This document shows, one piece after another, positions 33,947 through 43,200 of a stretch of DNA of 64,000 nucleotides (positions are counted from its first letter, which is position 1; every line of letters begins with the position of its first letter). Source of the stretch: PSRF01 sp035557535 (GTDB taxonomy: Bacteria > Acidobacteriota > Blastocatellia > Pyrinomonadales > Pyrinomonadaceae); the NCBI GenBank assembly GCA_035557535.1, contig DATMDU010000075.1, positions 124,001-188,000 of the forward strand. The letters are read 5' to 3'. The notes beneath the pieces are model-generated. The model searched no databases. It was not told the origin of the DNA and worked only from the letters and a program-made list of their open reading frames with translations. A program made the translations under genes and the position numbers.

Positions 33947-34267
33947 ACAGTTGCCGCAGTTGCTGCTTACCTGGCTGCCGGATCGGACGCAATCAGAAAG
34001 AGACTGAAGGAGTGGTTCGCGCAGTTTGACGGTCCAATTGGTTTCGACGTTGCGGAGCTGAGCATCACTTCGGGAGACGAGGTGGCTTTCGGTCACAGTC
34101 TCGATCATGTCAGCGCCACAACGACCGCCGGCGGGAAACTTGATATGTGGTGGCGTGAAACTGCTTGCTATCGGAAGTTTGACGGCAGGTGGCTCATCAC
34201 ACATCAACATAGCTCGGTGCCCTTCGACGTGGAGAGCGGCAAGGCGTCACTTGATTTGAAGCCATAG
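33947..34267 (+). pseudogene. N-truncated NTF2/SnoaL-like protein
   Basis: In-frame sequence GSDAIRKRLKEWFAQFDGPI, then DVAELSITSGDEVAFGHSLD, then WRETACYRKFDGRWLITHQH and SVPFDVESGKASLDLKP. This is the C-terminal two thirds of an NTF2-like (SnoaL) protein, with no start codon or ribosome-binding site and the N-terminal helix (about 45 residues) absent. It follows directly the stop of the small membrane protein, so the upstream part was probably deleted. Confidence 0.7.
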
Positions 34268-34311
34268 CGATATTCGCGCTCTTTCATGCGCATCCAGGAT
34301 AGCGAGCGATT

Positions 34312-35002
34312 ATGACAAAACACATTGGCATCGTAGCCGGCAGCGCAGAGGGCGCCGCACTCTGCTACCGCACGATTTGTTTAGAGGCGCCGGCCTTCAT
34401 GGGTGAGCACAATCATCCTGAGATAACCATGAACTCGATCCCCATGGCCGAGCACATGCCCCCGATTCGTGCGAACGACTGGGAGACGGTGGCCGGCCTG
34501 ATGGCCGCGTCCGCGCAAAGGTGGCGAGCGCCGGAGCCGACTTTGCTATCTGCCCTGATAACACTTATCACCAGGCATTCAAGTTCCTGATTCCGAAGTC
34601 TCCCATCCCCTGGCTGCATATCGCCGGAGCAGTTGCCGAAGAGGCCCGGCAACTTGGTTACGGGCGGCTCGGCATTCTAGGCACGAAGTATCTGACGGAA
34701 AGCGATGTCTATCCGGAAGCGTTAACCGAATTCAAAATAGCGCGCGAAATCCCTGACGAGGCTGACCGGGAAAGGATTAATGACATCATCTTCAACGAGC
34801 TGGTCAACGGCATCTTCCCGGAGACCTCGCGGCTCTACTTCAATGAAGTTACGGAAAAACTGAAAGCGCGCGGATGCGATGCGGTGGTCCTTGCTGCACC
34901 GAGATACCGCTGATCGTGCGCCCGGAAGACTGCCCTCTCCCCACCCTGGATTCGACACGCCTGCTCGCGCGCGCAGCATTAAGAAAAGCGCTGGCGGAAT
35001 AA
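34312..35002 (+). pseudogene. Aspartate/glutamate racemase family gene with two frameshifts
   Basis: Three pieces of one racemase in successive frames. Piece one from 34312 reads MTKHIGIVAGSAEGAALCYR to about 34520; piece two from 34521 reads VASAGADFAICPDNTYHQAF to about 34895; piece three reads GCTEIPLIVRPEDCPLPTLD then STRLLARAALRKALAE and TAA at 35002. One lost base at each joint (near 34519 and in CTTG[G]CTGCACC near 34893) restores about 230 residues, the family's normal length, including both cysteine motifs (ICPDNT and GCTE). Either a fresh pseudogene or two sequencing errors. Confidence 0.8.
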
Positions 35003-35007
35003 CACAA

Positions 35008-35136
35008 ATGGGGAAATCAAATATGAAGAGTCTCGGACTGATTGCAACTTTTCTTTTGCTCGTCACCGGTCCGTCGGGCCAGGTTCAGGCGCAGGAGACA
35101 CGCCACTGCAATTGCACTGGAGCGCCGAAGGGATAA
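35008..35136 (+). CDS. Very small exported peptide
   Basis: 42 residues. Signal peptide (MKSLGLIATFLLLVTGPSGQ from the second ATG at 35023) followed by only about 14 mature residues (AQETRHCNCTGAPKG) with two cysteines. It could be a genuine small secreted peptide or the leftover N-terminus of a larger gene, as in this decayed patch. It begins 5 bp after the racemase stop. Confidence 0.4.
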   Translation: MGKSNMKSLGLIATFLLLVTGPSGQVQAQETRHCNCTGAPKG

Positions 35137-35229
35137 TGAGGTTTAAGCGCGACGTGTTCCGGCACCCGAACAATCACTTGCGAACTTAGCCGACGCAATC
35201 TCGTAGTAACCTCCGGAGGTTCAAACAGG

Positions 35230-35685
35230 ATGTACTGCTCAACTTGCGGTGTCGCCCTCGCGCAGGGCCTAAGCTATTGCAATTATTGTGGAGCGAAGCT
35301 GAACGGGCCAGACACCGGCTCGTCAAAGGCCCGGCTGGATCCACTTATCTTCGCAATCCTGGCGACTTTCGTGTTTGGCACCTTCTCTATCACCGTATTC
35401 ATCGGAGTCTTGAAGGCTGCGCTCAGATTAGACAACGACGAGGTGATGGCCCTTGCCGTCGTGCCGTTTCTGGTAATGCTGGTGCTTGAATTCGTCTTCG
35501 TCCGGTTGTTACTTCGGCGCGCGCGGACCGACGATGATGCGGGAACGAAGGTAAGACTAAAAGGACAAGCGACCAAAGAGCTTGATGCCGCCCACGCCCA
35601 CGCTCTTCCTGAGCCCGTCGGCAGCATAACGGAAAACACCACCCGTGCGTTTGATCCGGTCTACACGCGGCGCAACTCGAAGTGA
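35230..35685 (+). CDS. Zinc-ribbon membrane protein
   Basis: 151 residues. N-terminal zinc ribbon (YCSTCGVALAQGLSYCNYCG) then two membrane helices (FAILATFVFGTFSITVFIG, LAVVPFLVMLVLEFVFVRLL) and a charged cytoplasmic tail. A CGGAGG ribbon of bases lies about ten bases before the ATG. Similar in design to the protein at 32892-33350 but not clearly homologous in the helices. Function unknown. Confidence 0.78.
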   Translation: MYCSTCGVALAQGLSYCNYCGAKLNGPDTGSSKARLDPLIFAILATFVFGTFSITVFIGVLKAALRLDNDEVMALAVVPFLVMLVLEFVFVRLLLRRARTDDDAGTKVRLKGQATKELDAAHAHALPEPVGSITENTTRAFDPVYTRRNSK

Positions 35686-35710
35686 CGAAACACAATCCGC
35701 AGGTTCCGCC

Positions 35711-35960
35711 GCCCCGTCAGGAGCGCAATGTTTCGCTCCTGACGGAGCGAGGTTCATTTTGTGAGTTTGCTTCTATAAACATCTCGCTCCTGGCGGAGCG
35801 AAGAGCTCTCGCGAACAGAATTCAGTAACCATTCACGCTCCGTTAGGAGCGCAATGTTTATAGCCCCGCGCACAAATTAGATATTTGCGCTCCGTCAGGA
35901 GCGCAATGTTTATAGCCCCGCGCACAAATTTGATATTCGCGCTCCGTCAGGAGCGCAATG
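35711..35960. repeat. REP-like hairpin array, left part
   Basis: Six copies of a short hairpin, CGCTCCTGACGGAGCG or its inverse CGCTCCGTCAGGAGCG, at about 35713, 35733, 35783, 35836, 35887 and 35938. They are joined by recurring linkers such as AATGTTTATAGCCCCGCGCA then CAAATTTGATATT. The last copy abuts the transposase-bearing element. Confidence 0.92.
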
Positions 35961-36426
35961 TGCCGTCGCTCAAAAAATTAAACACGTATTTGCCTTCAAA
36001 CTTGATGTCAAACCTTCTTAGCAACGTCAAATATTCGTCCTGAAACGAACGCCTGCTGTGATGCGCTTTCTGATTCTGAATATAGCGAATTATGGTATTC
36101 AGTTGGGAATGTCCATATGAGAACGCTCCATAGCCTTCCTGCCAACTAAACTTTCCGCGCGCCAACTTTTTCCGGTTAATAAAACTCGTCGAATCCCCTT
36201 TGATCTCGCGAACCAGATCCGCCAAAGCCATCGCAGGCTTCAAACCAATCAGAATATGAATGTGGTCGGGCATACCATTTATGGAGATCAACTTTTGCTT
36301 CTGATTTGTGACAATCCCGGTGATGTATTTGTAGAGTTCCTCCTGGAACGTGGGACTGATTAAGGAGAGGCGGCTGCTCACGGCGAAAACAATTTGAATA
36401 TAGATCTGCGAAAAAGTGTGTGCCAT
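35947..36426 (-). CDS. IS200/IS605-type tyrosine transposase (TnpA/RAYT-like)
   Basis: 159 residues, single-strand HUH transposase. The HUH motif is HIH in GMPDHIHILIG, and the catalytic Tyr is in NTIIRYIQNQKAHH. Downstream SFQDEYLTLLRR and KFEGKYVFNF are typical of the large IS200-like group in Acidobacteria and Bacteroidetes. ATG 36426 is preferred over the GTG three codons upstream. Length is slightly beyond the family because its last residues (DGTLRS) and stop codon are encoded by the flanking REP-like hairpin. No TnpB or other accessory gene is present. It cuts and joins single-stranded DNA at hairpins. Confidence 0.92.
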   Translation of the reverse strand: MAHTFSQIYIQIVFAVSSRLSLISPTFQEELYKYITGIVTNQKQKLISINGMPDHIHILIGLKPAMALADLVREIKGDSTSFINRKKLARGKFSWQEGYGAFSYGHSQLNTIIRYIQNQKAHHSRRSFQDEYLTLLRRFDIKFEGKYVFNFLSDGTLRS

Positions 36427-36520
36427 GGCTCCCACATTCCGTCACGCGTCATTTAGTTGGCAAGTGTTTGGGGTAATGGAGTAAAAACAGGTGAGGGCAA
36501 GAACTCTTGTAACCCGAATG
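35961..36520 (-). mobile_element. IS200-like element of about 560 bp inserted in REP array
   Basis: Both ends are marked by the tetranucleotide AATG (35957-35960 and 36517-36520). Outside are array sequences GGAGCGC... on the left and TTTCGCTCCTG on the right. Removing the element gives GAGCGCAATGTTTCGCTCC, a junction that exists intact at three other places in the array. No terminal inverted repeats are seen, which fits single-strand transposition. The exact ends are inferred from this empty-site comparison. Confidence 0.7.
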
Positions 36521-36965
36521 TTTCGCTCCTGACGGAGCGAAGAGCCTTCGGTTTTGCTTCGCGGGCTATAAACATTTCGCTCCTGACGGAGCGAGGAGCT
36601 CTCGCGAACAGACGTCAGTAGCGATTCACGGCGCTCCGTTAGGAGTGCGATGTTTATAGCCCCGCGCACAAATTTGATATTTGCGCTCCGTCAGGATCGC
36701 AATGTTTCGCTCCTGACGGAGCGAAGAGCCTTCGGTTTTGCTTCGCGGGCTATAAACATTTCGCTCCGGGCGGAGCGAAGAGATCTCGCGAACAGAAGTC
36801 AGTAACCATTCACGCTCCGTCAGGAGCGTAATGTTTATAGCCCCCGCGCACAAATTTGATATTCCCGCTCCGTTAGGAGTGCGATGTTTATAGCCCCGTG
36901 CACAAATTTGATATTTGCGCTCCGTTAGGAGCGCAATGTTTCGCTCCTGACGGAGCGAGGAGTTG
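36521..36965. repeat. REP-like hairpin array, right part, with higher-order repeat
   Basis: About ten hairpins, at about 36523, 36579, 36632, 36683, 36706, 36763, 36813, 36868, 36918 and 36940, with linkers GAGCCTTCGGTTTTGCTTCG then CGGGCTATAAACAT, and GAGCTCTCGCGAACAGA. The block 36521-36703 is repeated as 36704-36957 with one extra hairpin. Hairpin variants (GTTAGGAGTGC, GGATCGC) show sequence drift. Confidence 0.92.
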
Positions 36966-37294
36966 GTGAATGGCGCGTTTCTATGAACATCCCGTCTGGT
37001 GGGGAATACGAGGCACCCGGCTTCTTCTCTGAGATTCTGGGTAATCTGCGTAATCGGCGGATAGGATCTCTCCCCCGCACCTGGACAAAAGGCCCCGCTG
37101 GCTTTGACTTTTCTCCCTTCCCGCATTACTCTCCACGCACAATTTCCTTGCTGTTCCAAAGGCTGAGTGCCAGCCTCAGTTAGTCAAAAAAGATTTTCCC
37201 AACGCGGTAGTGCGAGCTCACTAAGCTTTTGTTTTTCCGGCTTCTTGCCTCCAACTCTACTGCAAAAACCATCGCCCAGGAGTTCCCCTAAAAA
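36966..37294. other. Upstream region of the giant gene
   Basis: No coding frame is convincing. It contains a degenerate repeat, GATTCTGGGTAATCTGCGTA then ATCGGCGG (about 37032-37062), and AT-rich stretches near 37183-37200. A CAGGAG ribosome-binding site lies 12 bases before the giant gene's ATG at 37295. The promoter should be here but is not recognisable by eye. Confidence 0.5.
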
Positions 37295-40200
37295 ATGCCC
37301 CGTTTCAATCGTTCCGTCTCTCGCAAAGGTACCACTGCATCAACCGCCCGCTCATCGCGCAACAGTTTTCTAAAACGCATCGCGGCGCCACTCTCGAGCT
37401 TCAGCGCTAGCGGCAAGCGACGCCTCGGCGTCTTTGTGGCGGCGTTGTGCGTGTGCGCGGTCGTGGCCAGCGTGTTTGTGTTTCAAGGCGCGAAGGCCGA
37501 TGTAACGTTTTTGTTGATTGGCGTCAACATCACCGAGAACTTTGACGGGATTGGAAGCTCGGGTACAGCGGCGCTGCCGACGGGGTGGCGGGTGGATTCG
37601 GTATCCGCAAGCCCGACGACGAACTATGCCTTGGCTGCTACGGCAACGACTCAGTCTGCTGGCAATACTAATTTCACTACTGGCGGGACCTACAATTTTG
37701 CTAATGGAGTCAACGCTACCTCAACTGAAAGGGCTGTGGGATGGCTTTCGTCCGGTAGTTATTCGAATCCACGAAACCTTTTTGTACAGCTTACAAATAA
37801 CACAAATCTGACTGTCAATTCGCTTACCGTCAATTACGACATCGAAAAGTACCGTTCAGGAACGCCGGCGTTTAATATCAACTTCTTTTCAAGCCTAGAC
37901 GGTGTCAACTGGACCGCGCAAGCTGCAGGTGATCATGCCTTTCCGGCAGATGCAAATTCCACCACTTACACGAACCCTCCATCTACGACGCCCAAAACAG
38001 TGGCAATCACGGGCTTGAATCTAGCTCAAGGCGCGAACATTTACCTCCGGTGGTCGTACACAGGAGCCCTTCAGACCAGCGCACAAGCCCTCGGCATTGA
38101 TAACTTCTCCGCTCAGGTAAACGTTACCCCTTCAGCACTCCAATTCCGCAGCATAGCCACCGGCAACTGGAACGCCACATCCACCTGGGAAATGTCGGTG
38201 GACGGCACAAACTGGCTCCCGGCTACAATGACTCCCACCGCTTCCAACGGCGCAATCGCTATTCGCAATGGTCACACCGTCACTGTGACGGCCACCGTGA
38301 TCGCTGATGAACTTGCGGTCAATACCGGTGCACTTCTTCTGGTTAACAATGGCGTCACGCTGCAGATTCCCGACAACGCCGGAACGGATCTGACAATTGA
38401 CGGGCTCGTCGGCACTGCTGGAAATCTCGCCCTCGGCGGCACGGCTCAGGTCAATGGAACTCTGCGTCTTGACGAAGGCGGCTTCCTCAACCTTGGCTCA
38501 GGCACATACGCTTATGACCAGACGACGGGCACACTCGCGTTCAATACGACCACGACTGCTTCGGTAGATAACACCAGTGATCACTGGCCGACCACCAACG
38601 GCCCGCAAAATGTCTCGGTCGCATCCGGCGGAATCTCCGTCAACGCGCCGCGCACCATCGCCACTTCCCTCGCAACTTCGGGCGGAATCTCAACTGCCGG
38701 CAATCTGACTCTAAACGGTCTCTTCCGAATCTTTAACGGCGGCTTCGTCAGCGGCTCACCCACTTACGGCAGCGCCTCGACGCTTAGTTATTTTACGGGC
38801 ACGACCTACGGGCGCGCAGGCGAATGGCTGCCCGGCGCCACCAGCAATCCCGGCTATCCCGCAAACATCGAGATCGGCGCGAACACCACACTCGATCTGC
38901 CCAACGGTGGCGTATTTGATTCTTCCACCTCGCAGATGGCTGGGAACCTTACGATCGACGCCGGCTCTACGCTCAGTATGGGCGCGATGAACCAGCAGCT
39001 TACTGTCGTCGGCAACGTAAACATCAACGGCACCCTTACGCTCTCGACTTCCGGCGGCGGCGACTTCCGCACCCAAGGTAATTGGACAGACACTGGCACG
39101 TTCAATCACAACGGTCGCGGCGTTTACTTCGACGGCAGTGCTCCCCTGCAAACCATCAGCAAGTCTGGCGGCGAAACTTTCGGGCACCTGCTGATCACCA
39201 AGCCAACCGGCAGCCTGCAATTGCTCAGCAACGTGGCCGTGAGCGCGACTTCCGGCGGCGCGCTTCAACTCGTAGGCGCGGCGACGTTTGATCTCAACGG
39301 CAACAGTCTCAGCCTGACCGGCAATGGCGGCGACATCTTCGTGGCCCTTGGCCCGCGCACAATTACTTCAACCGGTGCGACCAGCGCCATTCTTTTCCAG
39401 GGCTCGAAAACGATTGACGCTAACTCCCCCGGCACGCTGACGTTCGGCAACTGCAGTCTTGAGCTGAATGCCCCGGTCGATTTTGGCCCCAGCTTGAGCA
39501 CCATCAACAATAGTCTGACCATAAACGCCGGCGGCTCGGTTATTAACAACGGCCCGACCTACGGCAGCTCTTCGACCCTCGTTTACAACACGCCTGCCGG
39601 ACATACCACCGGCGTGGAGTGGGGCAACGGTACGAGCGGAGTGGGTGTGCCCAACAACGTCACGATCCAGGCAACGACTGGAACTGTGGCCATGGGTGCG
39701 GGCACTAGAACGGTGCTCGGCAATATGACGATCACCAGCGGCACGCTTGCCATGGGTGGCGTCAGCGGCGATCTGCATATCAAAGGCAACTGGGCCAACA
39801 CCGGCAACTTCAGTCCTTCCAATCGTACGGTCCACTTTGATGGAACTGGTGCGCAGTCGATCACGAAAGCAGGCGGCGAAACGTTTTATGACCTCATTGT
39901 AGACAAATCCTCAAACTCCCTGACCTTGAACAATCCCGTTAACGTGGATGGCCTGGCTCTGACCAACGGCAACGTCAACACGTCGGCGGCAAACCTTCTA
40001 ACTGTAACGAGCACCGCGGCCAACCGGCTCTCGGGCGGCTCCGCAACTTCGTATGTAAACGGACCGCTGGCGCGCGTGTTCCCCGCGGGTCTGGCAACGG
40101 GCACGATATATCGGTTTCCTATTGGCAAAGCCGGCTTCAATCTATTTGAGCTGGTCAACCCCACGACTAATGCCGGCGGTACTGTTACTTTGATGGCCGA

Positions 40201-43200
40201 AGAGTTTGACGGTGACTCCGGCGGCACGGCCGGCACCGGCTTGACCGCGCTCAACACAAACCGTTACTGGAGCGCTTCGATCACTTCGGGTGGCGCGAAT
40301 TTCATCAACACAACTGTGCGGCTTACCGACGCAGGCGTGACGGCGGCAGACGCCATCGGTAAATCAGCGACGCAGGCGGGCACTTACGATTCCATCGACG
40401 GCACAGTCGTCGGCCAAACAATTCTTTCCGATCCATTCAGTTCTTTCAGCTTCTTCGTTATCGGTACTGCGGCGGCGCCATGTGTCGCGCCCAGCACAGT
40501 ATATGTAGACGACGATTGGGCAGGCGAAACACCGGGTAATGATCCGGACGGCGGCGGCGCGGCAGTCAATTTCGGCTGCGATTCGTTTGCCACGATCCAG
40601 GACGGCATCAATGGTGTGGCCCCGAGCGGCACCGTAATCGTTGCCGCCGGTAACTACTTTGAAAACCCCACCGTCAACAAAGCTGTAACCCTGCAGGGCG
40701 CCAACGTTGGCACCGCAGGTTCTGCCGCGCGCGTGGCGGAGTCGAACGTGCGCACTCTGGGCGCGTCGCAAACCGCGGTCTTTAGCGTGACTTCGAATAA
40801 CGTGACCATCGACGGGTTCCAGATTGACGGCGACGATCCCGGCCAACCGGGCGCGCCTCTTACGAGCGGCGAGAACACGAATGTCAGCTACGGCGTAAGG
40901 CCGACCGGGGCATTCAACAACATCACCGTCCGGAACAACATCATCAGGCGCGTGGCCATCGGTTTCCGCGGCGACGGCGCCTCGCAGAACAACACAGTCA
41001 CCGCCAACTGGTTTGACAGCGTCGGCTTCTTCGATTTTGGTTACGCCGTTTCGCTGCGTGGCAACTACTACGCGAACGTCACCTTTAACAGGATGACGCG
41101 CGCGTGGACTGGTGTGCACCTCAACAATCACAACGGCGCGGGTGGTCCGGCCAGCTTCAACATCACGGACAACGAGATTCACGCCTACGCCGGCGGTATT
41201 CTCTACTGGCTGCAGTACAACGGCGCCACGGGGGCGACCATCAGCAGTAACACGATCACGGCTGAACCCACCGCCGTGGCCAACAACTTCGGCATCCTCG
41301 TGGTTTCCAATCAGGATGCGGTCAGTTCGACCGTTACCAGCAACGCCATCAGCGGGCACAACTACGGCATTGGCCTGTTCAATGTCCCGACCACCAACAA
41401 CATCACTATCGGCGCGACCAACTCCATTAGTGGAGCGACGCTGGCCGGTGTTTTGTTGACCGACAATCTGAATTTCAATCCGGTTGGCACCACCAACTTC
41501 CTCGCCGGCGGTCCCGGCGCGACTTCGACCGTTAACCTTAACGGCCTGTCAATCACCGGCAACACGGGCGACGGCCTCAAGGTTGAAGGCGGCACGAATG
41601 TGCAAACCTTGAACGCGACTGGCGTCACCGTCACCGGCACGAGCGGCACGAGGGGTCTCGAATTCGTGGGCGGCTTTGCCACCGCAAACGTGACGAGCTC
41701 AACGTTCACAGGTTTTGGTACCGGCATCGCGCTGCTGGATAGTTCTTCCCAGGTAGTTACCGGGAGTTTCAATCGCATCATTTCAACCACCACCGCGATT
41801 GATAATCCAAACAATCAGACGGCGAACCTCCAGAACAATTGGTGGGGCTGCAACGGCGGTCCGGGCCAGCCAGGCTGCGGAGCTGTGAATGGCCTCAACG
41901 CGAATTTCAATCCGTGGATCGTGCTGCTCGGTTCCGCAACTCCGAGCACGATAACTCCCGGCGGCAGTTCCACCATTGACGCGGACATGACGCACAACTC
42001 GGCCGGAGGCATTCCGGTGGGGACACTTCCCAACATGCCCGTCGCCTGGAGCGCAACCAACGGCGCAATGGTGCCGACATCCGGCACTATGGTCGCCGGC
42101 GCCGCCAGTTCGGTATTCACTTCGAGCAATAGCAGCGACGCCATGGCGACGATTTTGGTTGATAGCCAGAACACGAACATCAACGTCAACGTCGACGAGC
42201 CTTCGTTCGCAATTAACGATGTGGCGATGTCCGAAGGAAATAGCGGCACAACTCTGTTCACGTTTACGATTACCAAAACGGGCACGACTGCATTCAGCAC
42301 CAGTGTTGACTACGCCACGGCTGACGGCACCGCGGTTTCTACCGGCGGCTCGCCTGACTTCACTGCGATCACTACCACGACTGTAAATTTCGCACCGGGG
42401 GATACGACCCAGCAGTTTTCTGTTTCAGTTAACGGCGACACCGCGGTTGAATTGAATGAGGCGTTCACCGTCAACCTGACCAACGCTTCGGGCGCGACCA
42501 TCTCAGACGCGAGCGGCACCGGCACGATTAATAACGACGACACCTGCGCGGTCTTCACCACGGTTTACGTTGACGACAGCTGGGTGGGCACCGCTCCAGG
42601 CGCAGATCCTGATGCGGGTGGTCCGGCCACGAGCTTTGGGTGCGATTCCTTTGCCACGATTCAGGATGGCGTGACGGCTGTATCCGCCGGCGGCATTGTC
42701 ATCGTTCGCGACGGTTCCTACACCGAGAATGTGACGATCACCAAGGCCATGTCCCTCAGGGGGCATCAGTTTGGCGTTGATGCGCGCGGACGCGCGGCAA
42801 GCGAGTCCACAGTTTCACCAGCAGTAGGGACCAGCCCAACATTTACGGTGGCGTTTAATGGGCTGATTGTTATTGATGGGTTTTCATTTACTGGTGGGCC
42901 AACCGGCGCTTCCGGCGTGATCTTTACCAGTGTCGGACCAAACGACAACATGCAGATTTCGAATAATCGTTTCAGCGGTTATCCGGCTGCCGCCGTTTGG
43001 ATGAACCGGGGCGGATTCGACATCACCATCGACAAAAACATCATGGATGGTTCAGGCATCGCGGGCGGCGGTCAGGCCATTTTTGCCAACGGTCCGCAGT
43101 CCTATCCGGGCTTGAACATCACGAATAACAACGTCATTAACCACCCGGGACGATATGGTTTCTTTGTCGACGGCAATAACAACGTGGGTGAGAGTGCAAC

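Noticed and set aside
35711..36965. Regular repeats resembling a CRISPR array
   Set aside because: The repeated unit is a short palindrome in both orientations, and the sequences between hairpins are themselves repeated linkers, not unique spacers of constant length. No cas genes are near.
40364..41359. Long open frame of 331 codons on the minus strand inside the giant gene
   Set aside because: It is antisense to a coding frame with strong codon bias, its protein is rich in Val, Arg and Gly without any domain pattern, and similar shadows occur all along the giant gene.
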